A DNA stretch of 10,866 nt from the NCBI GenBank assembly GCA_937906165.1, contig CALCYA010000105.1:1-10866 (forward strand), given 5' to 3'. This stretch comes from an uncultured Bacteroidales bacterium (GTDB lineage Bacteria; Bacteroidota; Bacteroidia; Bacteroidales; Bacteroidaceae). Under the pieces are notes generated by a model. That model was not told the DNA's origin. It saw only the letters and a program-made list of their open reading frames with translations, and did no database searches. The position numbers and the translations under genes are program-made. This document shows positions 5,101 to 10,866 of this stretch, piece after piece (the first letter of the stretch is position 1; every line of letters begins with the position of its first letter).

Positions 5101-7017
5101 CGTTATAAGCAGGAAGATTACCGTATGCTTGATGAATTCTATAAGCATAAGATTCAGCAAGTTCACATAGTAGGTGAATATGCCAATCTGATGGTTGAGG
5201 ATTACTATAAGGCTTTGCAATATGTGCAGGATTATTTCCAAATGGATTATAAACGGTTCGTGTCGAAATATTTTAAAGGAGACCGTGTGCATGAGATAGA
5301 GCGTAATATAACACCCGAAAAATTCCAGCAACTTTTTGGGACACTCTCAAATAAGCAGATGGATATCATCTCTGATAAAGAATCGCGATGTATTGTGGTT
5401 GCTGCAGGTCCGGGTAGTGGAAAAACAAGAGTTCTTGTACATAAACTGGCGTCTTTGCTTTTACTTGAGGATGTTAAACACGAACAGTTGTTGATGCTTA
5501 CTTTCTCTCGAGCATCTGCAACTGAGTTCAAGCAACGCTTGATGGGGATAATTGGTAATGCCGCACATTTTGTTGAAATAAAGACATTCCATTCCTATTG
5601 TTTTGACCTGCTTGGTAGAATCGGAAATCTGGATGATGCAAAAGACGTAGTATCACGCGCTGCGAAAATGATTAACGATGGGGAGGTTGAACCGAACCGT
5701 ATTGCAAAGACTGTTCTGGTTATTGATGAAGCGCAGGATATGAGTTGCGAGGAATATGCATTAGTACGCGCCTTGATGCATGCAAACGAAGAAATGCGTG
5801 TTATTGCGGTTGGTGATGATGATCAGAATATCTTTGAATTCCGTGGCTCTGACTCTGCTTATATGGGTCGGTTGCTCAAGGAACCAGATAGCAGACTTAT
5901 TGAGATGACCGAGAATTATCGAAGTACGCAACATGTTGTAGAGTTTGCAAATACATTTGTAAGAAAGATAAAGGGCAGAATGAAAACTATTCCAATTGTT
6001 TCTAAGAGTCAAGAAAAAGGAATGGTTAGCATGGTTCACCATACATCAGCTGTAATGTATAAGCCTCTTGTAGACAATTTGGTGAATAATCGTGGGCGAG
6101 GTTCTATTTGTGTCCTTACTCAAACTAATGAAGAAGCTGCGATAATAGTAGCACTTCTTAGAAAGTATGGCTTGAGGTGTAAGCTTATTCAAAGTTTGGA
6201 TGGTTTCCGATTCTGTAATATGGCAGAGGTGCGTCTATTTTTAAAATACCTGGAGACAAATACACATACACCTTTGATAGCGGATAAGGTATGGGAAGAG
6301 TCAAAGTTAAAAACATATACTGTATTTAAGGAGTCGGCAAGTCTATGCTATTTGCAGAAATGCATACAATTGTTTGAAGATACAAATAAGGCTAAATATC
6401 TGACAGATTTTAAAGAGTATCTCTTTGAGTCTTCTGTAGAGGATTTCTGTGATTTGCAAAGTGCTGATGTAGTAGTGTCTACAATCCATAAATCTAAAGG
6501 TATGGAGTTTGATGACGTGTATATGCTGGTTACTGAACCACTGTACATTACAGATGAGCTTCTACGTCGTTATTATGTAGCTATTACGCGTGCGAAGAAA
6601 CGATTATTTATACATGCCAATTGTTCTTTATTTGATACATTCAAAGTTGACCATAAGAGTTTTGAAAAGGAAATACACGAGATGCCAGAAGAAGTTGTAC
6701 TCCAACTTTCTCATAAAGATGTAAATCTTGGTTATTTTAAATCACGCAAAAGAGAGGTGTTGGCAATGCGTGCAGGACAAGAACTTCGTTTTGACAATAA
6801 CTATTTATATGATATACGCAATAATATGCCTGTCTGTCAATTATCTCAGAAAATGCAGGGCGAACTATTGTCATGGGGAGAAAAGGGATACTCTGTATCG
6901 GCTGCCTTTATTCGTTTTATTGTTGCATGGCGTCCCAAAGATGCTCCAAAAGATGAGAAGGAACATGCTGTTTTGCTGGTAGATCTCAAATTGAACAAAG
7001 ATAAATGTTTTAACTGA
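2134..7017 (+). CDS. DEDD exonuclease - RecQ helicase - UvrD-like helicase fusion protein
   Basis: The 1627-residue protein joins three enzymes of DNA processing. Residues 30-150 resemble a DnaQ-type 3'-5' exonuclease: FVDIE (D35, E37), GHN...D (78-85) and NPVND (131-135). The usual H five residues before the last D is N130. A CX3CX2C cluster follows (C256, C260, C263). The RecQ core has Walker A PTGGGKS (309-315), IDEAHCFSSWGQDFR (411-425), FTATA (453-457) and QEAGRAGRD (600-608), with a helical and winged-helix-like part to about 710. The UvrD-like core has AGPGSGKT (1091-1098), IDEAQD (1197-1202), GDDDQNIFEFRG (1227-1238), ENYRST (1260-1265), TIHKSKGMEF (1450-1459) and VAITRAKKR (1482-1490). 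RecQ and UvrD families both translocate 3'-5' on single strands. The region corresponding to 2B looks short, and the last 110 residues are unrecognised. The start is secure because an in-frame TGA lies at 2128-2130. A role in repair or anti-foreign-DNA defence is inferred. Confidence 0.93.
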   Translation: MSFWGKFIESISGVDNHTVTSKEVSRDASRYAFVDIEVGVKDKKIHDIGALRWDRSIFHSASKYDLLDFLKGVDFVCGHNVVHHDAKYLFEDNSPQWALVDTLYVSPILFPERPYHRLLKDDKLMSEQMNNPVNDCEKALDLLMDEVARWSLLAEEKKLIFATLLYDVPEFKGFFEFVDAKTEKKYHLASLIRSVYHSKICAHADIESVIADYPCELAYVLALIDTTDYRSVTPAWVLFNYPKVEHVVKLLRQTRCDYDCDYCNRFLDANYALKQFFGYDGFRTYEGEPLQENATQAAIDGKSLLAIFPTGGGKSLTFQLPALMEGRTVHGLTVVISPLQSLMKDQVDNLAERGISDAVTINGLLDPISRSLAIQRVLDGDASLLYIAPEMLRSKTIEKILLARHVVRFVIDEAHCFSSWGQDFRVDYLYIGKFISEYQRKKGYKGTIPVSCFTATAKQKVIQDICDYFKKTLGLELQLFASTASRTNLRYSVIHADSDDDKYMKLRSLISESTCPVIVYVSRTKRTELLAEKLSRDGYKALPFNGRMGADDKVANQDAFMTDKIRIIVATSAFGMGVDKKDVGLVIHYDISDSLENYVQEAGRAGRDPNLDARCYVLYSDSDLDKHFILLNQTKLSISEINQVWKAVKDMTKQRMRICCSALEIARKAGWDDSVYDIETRVRTALAALEQAGYLERGNNVPHVYATGITVKNVNEARKRITESVLFENEEIEKAVRIIKSLISQKNIAKAQDDMAESRVDYLADILGLNKNEVVSVVLRMRQEGILADSKDISAYLNDVGESENRSKRLLEKFTKLERYILKTIPDDVLRISCKQLNDNALNEGIATATEKDIRTLLYFHTIKGYTLKKEDAAHNIEVVRKADMEATIRRFEKRLEICRFAVEWLFKLTQKISEEELKRKGVQFSIVELLNDLKSNAASLFGTLRDVQLEDVEEALLYLSKIGALKLEGGFLVLYNAMDIRRVKDNRLRYKQEDYRMLDEFYKHKIQQVHIVGEYANLMVEDYYKALQYVQDYFQMDYKRFVSKYFKGDRVHEIERNITPEKFQQLFGTLSNKQMDIISDKESRCIVVAAGPGSGKTRVLVHKLASLLLLEDVKHEQLLMLTFSRASATEFKQRLMGIIGNAAHFVEIKTFHSYCFDLLGRIGNLDDAKDVVSRAAKMINDGEVEPNRIAKTVLVIDEAQDMSCEEYALVRALMHANEEMRVIAVGDDDQNIFEFRGSDSAYMGRLLKEPDSRLIEMTENYRSTQHVVEFANTFVRKIKGRMKTIPIVSKSQEKGMVSMVHHTSAVMYKPLVDNLVNNRGRGSICVLTQTNEEAAIIVALLRKYGLRCKLIQSLDGFRFCNMAEVRLFLKYLETNTHTPLIADKVWEESKLKTYTVFKESASLCYLQKCIQLFEDTNKAKYLTDFKEYLFESSVEDFCDLQSADVVVSTIHKSKGMEFDDVYMLVTEPLYITDELLRRYYVAITRAKKRLFIHANCSLFDTFKVDHKSFEKEIHEMPEEVVLQLSHKDVNLGYFKSRKREVLAMRAGQELRFDNNYLYDIRNNMPVCQLSQKMQGELLSWGEKGYSVSAAFIRFIVAWRPKDAPKDEKEHAVLLVDLKLNKDKCFN

Positions 7018-7036
7018 CACGATAACCAATAACACT

Positions 7037-7900
7037 ATGCAAAAAATACTGATAACAGGAGCCAACGGCTTTGTAGGCAGCCGTTTTGTGGAGCGTTGGA
7101 GGAATGAGTTTGAGATTCTTGCTCCGTCGCATGCAGAGCTTGATATCACTGATGCTGTCTCGGTAGAGCGTTATATCATAGAGCATGCACCGCAGGTGGT
7201 TCTGCATCTTGCGGCGTTGTCCAACACTTGGTACTGCGAGCAGCATCCGGACGAGAGCTACCGCGTGAATGTGGAGGGTGTATGCAACCTTGCGGCTGCG
7301 GCAGCACGCAACGGAGTCAAGTTCGTATTCTTCTCAAGTGACCAGGTCTACAACGGAAACTGTGAGAGTGGGCCACTGAGCGAGGAGGTGCCTGTTGCTC
7401 CTGAGACGGTCTACGGCAGGCATAAACTGGAGGCTGAGCAGCGTGCGCTTGAGCTGTGCCCTACGGCGGTGGCTCTGCGTGTGACATGGATGTATGATGT
7501 GGAGCGCGAGGGAATGCCGGTACATGCGAACTTTGTGCTGAACATTGCAAAGGCAATCAAGGAACGTACTCCTCTTGTGCTGCCTGTACGCGAGTATCGC
7601 GGGATAACATGGGTGCGTGATATTGTTGAGTATCTACCCGCAACCTTTAACCTGGCAGGTGGTGTCTACAACTATGGTGCGGGGTGTACTATGGATACAT
7701 ATGAGACTGCATGCTGTTATTGTGAGATGCTGGTAGGCTTGCAGTCGGGGCCTCTGTTGCACCCTGATTATGAGCGTTATCCTAACCATGAGCGTAACCT
7801 GTCGATGTCTACCGACAAGATTTTCCGTGCTTCGGGTGGAGCAATCTGTTTCGGCAGTACTATGGACGGGCTAAGGATTTTTGCGGAGCTGAATCCGTGA
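7037..7900 (+). CDS. RmlD-like extended SDR, sugar-nucleotide reductase
   Basis: The 287-residue protein has the length and layout of dTDP-4-dehydrorhamnose reductase relatives. A Rossmann nucleotide-binding motif GANGFVG lies at residues 8-14. It is followed by LHLAALSN, the FFSSDQVYNG strand (compare STDYVFDG in RmlD) and the catalytic Y126-x3-K130 in YGRHK. ELDITD (34-39) matches the acidic turn of RmlD proteins. It should be a cytoplasmic NAD(P)-dependent reductase acting on a nucleotide sugar. No rmlA, rmlB or rmlC gene is nearby, so rhamnose synthesis is not shown and the exact substrate is open. It starts 19 bp after the helicase stop but is clearly richer in G+C, so the two genes probably have different histories even if read-through occurs. 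No Shine-Dalgarno sequence is seen. Confidence 0.75.
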   Translation: MQKILITGANGFVGSRFVERWRNEFEILAPSHAELDITDAVSVERYIIEHAPQVVLHLAALSNTWYCEQHPDESYRVNVEGVCNLAAAAARNGVKFVFFSSDQVYNGNCESGPLSEEVPVAPETVYGRHKLEAEQRALELCPTAVALRVTWMYDVEREGMPVHANFVLNIAKAIKERTPLVLPVREYRGITWVRDIVEYLPATFNLAGGVYNYGAGCTMDTYETACCYCEMLVGLQSGPLLHPDYERYPNHERNLSMSTDKIFRASGGAICFGSTMDGLRIFAELNP

Positions 7901-7948
7901 GTTGTTGCATGAACAGGGAATGGATTGCCGGTGATTAACGGGAATTTT

Positions 7949-7966
7949 CGCTTTGCTCAAAATGAC
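7949..7966 (-). repeat. Diverged copy of the GTCATTCTGA dispersed repeat
   Basis: Read on the minus strand this is GTCATTTTGAGCAAAGCG, closely similar to GTCATTCTGAACGTAGTG at 719-736 on the plus strand. It lies in the 99-bp gap between the convergent RmlD-like and DUF4250 genes. It is short and imperfect, so chance is not fully excluded. Confidence 0.4.
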
Positions 7967-7981
7967 TGCCTCGGGGATGAT

Positions 7982-7996
7982 AGAACACAATGTTCT
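7982..7996. terminator. Short hairpin between convergent genes
   Basis: AGAACA (7982-7987) and TGTTCT (7991-7996) form a perfect 6-bp stem with a CAA loop. It lies just past the DUF4250 stop and 82 bp after the RmlD-like stop. The plus-strand continuation TCTTTACC is mildly T-rich, and the minus side has no T-run. It is a weak candidate for a shared terminator. Confidence 0.3.
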
Positions 7997-7999
7997 TCT

Positions 8000-8176
8000 T
8001 TACCAGAACTTGTTATACTTCTCGCTGTACTCGAATCCTGCCTGCAGCAGTTTGTTTTCAAGCTCTTTGCGGTCTATGTCAAGGTCGGTGCATAGCTCGT
8101 CGAGCGACTGGTAACGGTCGCGAAGGTACATGTTTACTGTGCTGAACAGCATCATAGGGTCATTGGGCAGTTCCAT
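8000..8176 (-). CDS. DUF4250 domain-containing protein
   Basis: The 58-residue product matches the DUF4250 pattern as I recall it: MELPNDPMMLFSTVNMYLRD at the start, then SLDELCTDLDIDRKELENKL, and GFEYSEKYNKFW at the end. The core resembles a small helix-turn-helix fold. Function is unknown. The frame can be extended to a TTG at 8197, but ATG 8176 is chosen because AAGGA stands six bases upstream and the family starts at this point. The leader contains a perfect 10-bp inverted repeat (8197-8220) that overlaps a TAnnTTTG promoter box. The gene diverges from the small gene at 8267 and converges on the RmlD-like gene. Confidence 0.85.
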   Translation of the reverse strand: MELPNDPMMLFSTVNMYLRDRYQSLDELCTDLDIDRKELENKLLQAGFEYSEKYNKFW

Positions 8177-8196
8177 AATATCCTTTTTTTGATTCA

Positions 8197-8220
8197 ATCT
8201 TTGAGGTTGGCCTCAAAGAT
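8197..8220. promoter_or_regulatory. Perfect 10-bp inverted repeat over promoter and transcription start
   Basis: ATCTTTGAGG (8197-8206) and CCTCAAAGAT (8211-8220) are perfect inverses with a TTGG spacer. The right arm covers most of the -7 box of the DUF4250 promoter and the left arm lies in the leader. An operator for a dimeric regulator or a 5' leader hairpin are both possible. Confidence 0.5.
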
Positions 8221-8245
8221 AAGAAAACTTCTTTAGAAATTCGAA
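8214..8245 (-). promoter_or_regulatory. Candidate promoter of the DUF4250 gene
   Basis: On the minus strand TATCTTTG (8221-8214) matches the TAnnTTTG -7 box exactly. TTCG (8245-8242) stands 20 bp upstream as a -33 element with one mismatch to TTTG. Transcription would start near 8208, in the loop of the inverted repeat at 8197-8220. Confidence 0.5.
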
Positions 8246-8266
8246 TGGCTTCTTAATTGAGGTGGA

Positions 8267-8557
8267 ATGTATCGTAAATTTATCATAACCGACGATGGGG
8301 TGTTGCGCTTCGGGCGCGTGGCGCAGCATAGGGACCTGCTGGAGTGGGGCGAGGAGTGCAGCAATGGCGGTGGCTTCTGGAATCTTGACGAGTCGCGTGG
8401 AGTGCTCCTGCTTTTCGGACGTTCGTTCAATTTCGGGGCGCCGGCCATTGAGCGTGTGAGGTCCGTCGACTGGGACGGCGCCGGTGGCGTGGAGCTCCCT
8501 CTGTTCTATCTCCCAGAGTGGCCACGCGAGGGTACTATGATTCCTGTGGTGTATTGA
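8267..8557 (+). CDS. Small hypothetical protein (96 aa)
   Basis: The product begins MYRKFIITDDGVLRFGRV and is rich in glycine and aromatic residues. Other readable segments are HRDLLEWGEECSNGGGFWNL (residues 22-41), LLLFGRSFNFGAP (47-59) and ELPLFYLPEWP (76-86). I have the impression of similar unnamed proteins in Bacteroides, but I cannot name a family. There is no signal peptide or membrane helix, so it is probably cytoplasmic and largely beta. GAGG at 8259-8262, four bases before the ATG, supports the start. Codon use is G+C-rich like its right-hand neighbours. It reads away from the DUF4250 gene and lies 75 bp ahead of the sigma factor gene, separated from it by A- and T-runs. Confidence 0.7.
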   Translation: MYRKFIITDDGVLRFGRVAQHRDLLEWGEECSNGGGFWNLDESRGVLLLFGRSFNFGAPAIERVRSVDWDGAGGVELPLFYLPEWPREGTMIPVVY

Positions 8558-8566
8558 GGCTTTCTT

Positions 8567-8586
8567 AAAAAAATAATCTTTTTTTT
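8567..8586. terminator. A-run and T-run inverted repeat after the 96-aa gene
   Basis: Seven A (8567-8573) and eight T (8579-8586) flank TAATC and could form an A-T-only hairpin ending in its own T-tract. It lies ten bases after the stop at 8557. With no G-C pairs in the stem, termination would be weak. It may instead be an upstream A/T element of the following promoter. Confidence 0.3.
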
Positions 8587-8587
8587 A

Positions 8588-8614
8588 GACTTTTCCGCTT
8601 CCTGTCCGTATAAT
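8588..8614 (+). promoter_or_regulatory. Candidate promoter of the ECF sigma operon
   Basis: The 46 bp ahead of the sigma gene hold GACTTTTCC (8588-8596) and CGTATAAT (8607-8614), with no TAnnTTTG box. ECF sigma genes are often transcribed from a promoter recognised by their own product, and these two blocks could be its -35-like and -10-like parts. Their spacing is not that of the housekeeping Bacteroidetes promoter. The assignment is inference from position. Confidence 0.3.
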
Positions 8615-8632
8615 GGGTGTAAGCGAATAAAG

Positions 8633-9184
8633 ATGATAAAGGTTGACAATGACATAATAGAAAAATGCAAGTCAGGTGACAGGAGTGCGTTCCGTACACT
8701 GGTGCTCGCCTATCAGCCTATGCTGTATTCGTTGTCACTGAAGATGCTATGCCACGAGGAGGATGCAAAGGATGCATTGCAGGATACTTTCCTGAAGGTG
8801 TGGCAGAACATCTCCTCTTTTGACGGACGTTGCAGTTTCTCTACTTGGGTATATACCATAGCTTCCCGTGTGTGTCTCGACCGCCTGAGGAGCGCGAAGA
8901 ATCTGTTGCCGCTACCCGGTGATGAGGATACTCTGCGTGACTATGCCGATGACACCGACCCGCAACGCTCCCTTGAGAGCTGTGAATGGGTGAGGATTGC
9001 AAGGCTTCTTGCCGACAGGTTGAGTGCAAAGCAGAGGCTTGTGTTTACCCTCTGCCATTTTGAGGGGCTTGAAGCGGCAGAGGTGGAACAGATAACAGGA
9101 ATGTCGGCTGACAAGGTGAAGAAGAATCTTTATGTCGCCAGACAGACCATTCGTGAACGTTTAAAACAATTGGGATATGAATAA
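8633..9184 (+). CDS. ECF-type RNA polymerase sigma factor
   Basis: The 183-residue protein has the two conserved domains of ECF sigma factors. Region 2 covers about residues 23-87, with the core-binding DALQDTFLKVW (47-57) and the -10-reading segment SFSTWVYTIASRVCLDRLR (68-86). Region 4 covers about 126-178, with LSAKQRLVFTLCHFEGL and the helix-turn-helix AAEVEQITGMSADKVKKNL. An acidic linker (DEDTLRDYADDTDP) joins them. It would direct RNA polymerase to a small set of promoters, probably including its own. Its last eight bases overlap the start of the next gene, whose product is a candidate membrane partner. No SusC/SusD genes accompany it, so it does not look like the FecIR-type sugar-uptake arrangement common in Bacteroides. 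Confidence 0.93.
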   Translation: MIKVDNDIIEKCKSGDRSAFRTLVLAYQPMLYSLSLKMLCHEEDAKDALQDTFLKVWQNISSFDGRCSFSTWVYTIASRVCLDRLRSAKNLLPLPGDEDTLRDYADDTDPQRSLESCEWVRIARLLADRLSAKQRLVFTLCHFEGLEAAEVEQITGMSADKVKKNLYVARQTIRERLKQLGYE

Positions 9185-9581
9185 GGCCGATAGATTGTTG
9201 GAACGCCTGCAAGGGCAGCAGCCGGTGCTTGACGGTGCCGAGGAACTTGCCGATGCCATCATGGCGCGTATTGAGGAGGGGGCTGTGCAAGAGAGCGGTG
9301 CAGTGGAATCCGTCCCGTTGTGGAGGGCACTGCTCGGAGGTACATTCTCTGCTGCCGCAGCAGTGGTCGTGGGGCTCTTTATCGTTATGCACGATGCTGC
9401 CGTCCCACAAGAGAATAAAGTTGCATATAATATGACCGATAACGGCGTCTATGACAGGATAAAGGAGTGCCGCACTGCCGCGGATGTGTATGCGCTCTAT
9501 TCCGAGCGTAAAAAGTCGCAATCGGCGTTCAATATCAATTTCGCAATGATAAAAAACATGTATTATGAAAAAGCCAAGTAA
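9177..9581 (+). CDS. Small single-span membrane protein, candidate anti-sigma factor
   Basis: The 134-residue product has a charged cytoplasmic-looking N-terminus (1-48, mostly helical), one membrane segment at about 50-71 (ALLGGTFSAAAAVVVGLFIV), and a C-terminal tail of about 63 residues that should lie in the periplasm. Size, topology and its 8-bp overlap with the sigma gene fit a membrane anti-sigma factor. No zinc-binding HxxxCxxC motif is visible, so it is not a ZAS-type anti-sigma. The tail contains VYDRIKECRTAADVYALYSE. I cannot name a family, and the regulatory role rests on context. The next gene starts 17 bp before this one ends, so the three are surely co-transcribed. Confidence 0.7.
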   Translation: MNKADRLLERLQGQQPVLDGAEELADAIMARIEEGAVQESGAVESVPLWRALLGGTFSAAAAVVVGLFIVMHDAAVPQENKVAYNMTDNGVYDRIKECRTAADVYALYSERKKSQSAFNINFAMIKNMYYEKAK

Positions 9582-10722
9582 ATTATTTGTAATGATAGCC
9601 TTTATGGCGGCACTCCTTTCCTCCTGTCAAGGGGATATTGAGATGCTGACAATAGTTAATGAGGACGGTAGCTGTATGCGTGAGATTATGGTAGATGCGG
9701 ACCGTTCGTTGCTTACAACAGGAAAGTATGACAATGATGACCCGCGCGTGGCTCGCATTGAAGATGGTTGGGAACTGTACTGGGGTTACAAGGGCAGCAA
9801 CAAGCGTTTCCCTATCCCGATGTCTACAGAAAGGTACGACTCCATTTCAAGGGAAGTGGGCCCGTCAAGGGCTGTGAAGGATACCGTGTGTGTATATGCA
9901 CGCAAGAGGTATGCCTCTGTCGAGGATATGTGTGCAGGCTCGCCGATGTTTTTTGTTGATGAGCAGGCCGGTGTCGATGGCTCGCTTGAAAAAGAGTTCC
10001 GTTGGTTTTATACCGACTATGTCTTTACGGAAAAGTTCTCTTCTGTAGCGGATTATTTCAAAGTGCCTGTCACGGATTTCATGAGCGAGGAAGAGGCACT
10101 ATACTGGTTCTCAGGAACCCCTGACCTTTATGCCGGGAAACCTACATGGAGGTATTATGAAATGCTCGAAGATTTGAAGGAGAAAGCGGATAGATGGGTT
10201 TTTGCAAATATCTATTACTATCTCCTCTCCGGCATTGCCGACAGATATGATATGGTTGTGGATCCGCCTGTGTCAAAAGATGAGTTTATTGCTCAACTCG
10301 GAGATGTTGTGAAGCAGCTCGCTTCATGCGATACGTATAAATTGGAGTACAGTACTGCCCGTTCTATCGTCAGTTCACACTTCGGTAGCGACGCCTATTC
10401 TCCATTCATTAATGAAGATGAGTGGAAAAAAGATGAGAAATTGTCTGCTACAGCTTTTGATTACTTGTTTCTTTTCTATTACAATGAAAGCGTTGTCATG
10501 CCGGGTAGGATCATTGACGCCGGTGGCGGAATATACAAGGATGGTGTTGTTACATTCACGGTTGATGCAGGACGCTTCCTCTTGAAGGACTACGAGATAA
10601 GGGTCGTTTCACGTGTCGTGAATGTGTGGGCTTTCATTGTCACAGCTGCATTGGCATCGGCATTGTTTGTGGCTGTCGTGTACCGCAAAAGGATTGCCGC
10701 TTATTTCAAGGATAGACGTTAG
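9565..10722 (+). CDS. Lipoprotein with C-terminal membrane helix, likely sensor part of the ECF operon
   Basis: The 385-residue product starts with a lipoprotein signal: KKPSK, a hydrophobic stretch, and the lipobox L18-S19-S20-C21. After C21 come Q, G, D, not the acidic surface-export signal seen on many Bacteroides lipoproteins. A large extracytoplasmic domain (22-350) follows, rich in aromatic and acidic residues and beginning with IVNEDGSCMREIMVDADR. Residues 351-372 form a clear membrane helix (NVWAFIVTAALASALFVAVV), and the positive tail YRKRIAAYFKDRR would be cytoplasmic. The protein would be held at both ends of its domain, probably in the inner membrane. The gene overlaps the small membrane protein gene by 17 bp, so a role in sensing an envelope signal for the sigma factor is a reasonable inference. 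No named family is recognised. Confidence 0.75.
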   Translation: MKKPSKLFVMIAFMAALLSSCQGDIEMLTIVNEDGSCMREIMVDADRSLLTTGKYDNDDPRVARIEDGWELYWGYKGSNKRFPIPMSTERYDSISREVGPSRAVKDTVCVYARKRYASVEDMCAGSPMFFVDEQAGVDGSLEKEFRWFYTDYVFTEKFSSVADYFKVPVTDFMSEEEALYWFSGTPDLYAGKPTWRYYEMLEDLKEKADRWVFANIYYYLLSGIADRYDMVVDPPVSKDEFIAQLGDVVKQLASCDTYKLEYSTARSIVSSHFGSDAYSPFINEDEWKKDEKLSATAFDYLFLFYYNESVVMPGRIIDAGGGIYKDGVVTFTVDAGRFLLKDYEIRVVSRVVNVWAFIVTAALASALFVAVVYRKRIAAYFKDRR

Positions 10723-10749
10723 TGCTGATTTTGATATCCTGTTATACAA

Positions 10750-10783
10750 ATCGGGTACGCTTCATATTGGAAGCGTACCCGAT
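10750..10783 (+). terminator. Strong hairpin ending the ECF operon
   Basis: ATCGGGTACGCTTC (10750-10763) and GAAGCGTACCCGAT (10770-10783) form a perfect 14-bp stem with an ATATTG loop. It lies 27 bp after the lipoprotein stop. The stem is followed by AAATTTATAGG, not a clean T-tract, so it may act as a weak-tract intrinsic terminator or as a 3' stabilising hairpin. The remaining 83 bp to the window end show no gene. Confidence 0.7.
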
Positions 10784-10866
10784 AAATTTATAGGTTGACT
10801 ATTTGTGTTACTTTAACGTGAGTTCGATATAAGAATTTATACTAAAATTTAGCGTATTTTGTCATT

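Noticed and set aside
4966..5331. 121-codon minus-strand frame
   Set aside because: It lies wholly inside the helicase gene, whose reading frame is certain from its motifs on both sides.
1339..7017. A multi-gene defence operon made of UPF0158, the 63-aa ORF and the helicase
   Set aside because: The two small genes are on the opposite strand with their own terminator; divergent position alone does not make a system.
8177..8197. TTG-initiated extension of the DUF4250 gene
   Set aside because: ATG 8176 has AAGGA at proper distance and matches the family start; the extension would begin inside the inverted repeat.
9045..9521. 158-codon minus-strand frame
   Set aside because: It is opposite the sigma factor and membrane protein genes; the peptide is rich in H, C and P, typical of an antisense shadow of G+C-rich coding sequence.

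Overview
The window looks like a chromosomal segment of a Bacteroidales bacterium (Bacteroides/Prevotella-like). The evidence is promoter boxes of the Bacteroidetes form TAnnTTTG, few Shine-Dalgarno sequences, DUF4250 and DUF3791 genes, and an ECF sigma factor operon with a lipoprotein. Species cannot be fixed from the sequence alone. No rRNA, tRNA, CRISPR array, transposase or integrase is visible.

Left part (1-2130): an AT-rich, gene-poor accessory stretch. It opens with a degenerate tandem array of about 84-bp units (70 to about 345). Each unit carries small hairpins and an exact TAnnTTTG box, and the last box is placed to drive a DUF3791 gene (416-634). After that come a very short coupled reading frame that may be a partner remnant, a dispersed intergenic repeat (about 702-745), and a 55-residue two-helix membrane protein (849-1016). 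On the minus strand are a 63-residue unknown ORF and a UPF0158-family gene, followed by a minus-strand terminator at 1121-1162.

Centre (2134-7017): one very large gene dominates. It encodes a 1627-residue protein with an N-terminal DEDD-type 3'-5' exonuclease-like domain, a complete RecQ (SF2) helicase and a complete UvrD-like (SF1A) helicase. All helicase motifs are intact. A CX3CX2C cysteine cluster precedes the RecQ core. A perfect 8-bp palindrome lies between the candidate promoter and the start codon. The exonuclease-RecQ half recalls the layout of eukaryotic WRN. A role in genome maintenance or in defence against foreign DNA is inference.

Right part (7037-10866): base composition becomes visibly richer in G+C only 19 bp after the helicase stop. 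The genes are an RmlD-like sugar-nucleotide reductase, a DUF4250 gene on the minus strand (its start is corrected here to an ATG with AAGGA ahead of it), a small conserved-looking protein, and a tightly overlapping three-gene operon. That operon encodes an ECF sigma factor, a small single-span membrane protein (candidate anti-sigma factor), and a lipoprotein with an extra C-terminal membrane helix. A perfect 14-bp hairpin closes it. The likely reading is a stable chromosomal backbone on the right abutting a transferred or accessory region on the left that carries the helicase-nuclease.
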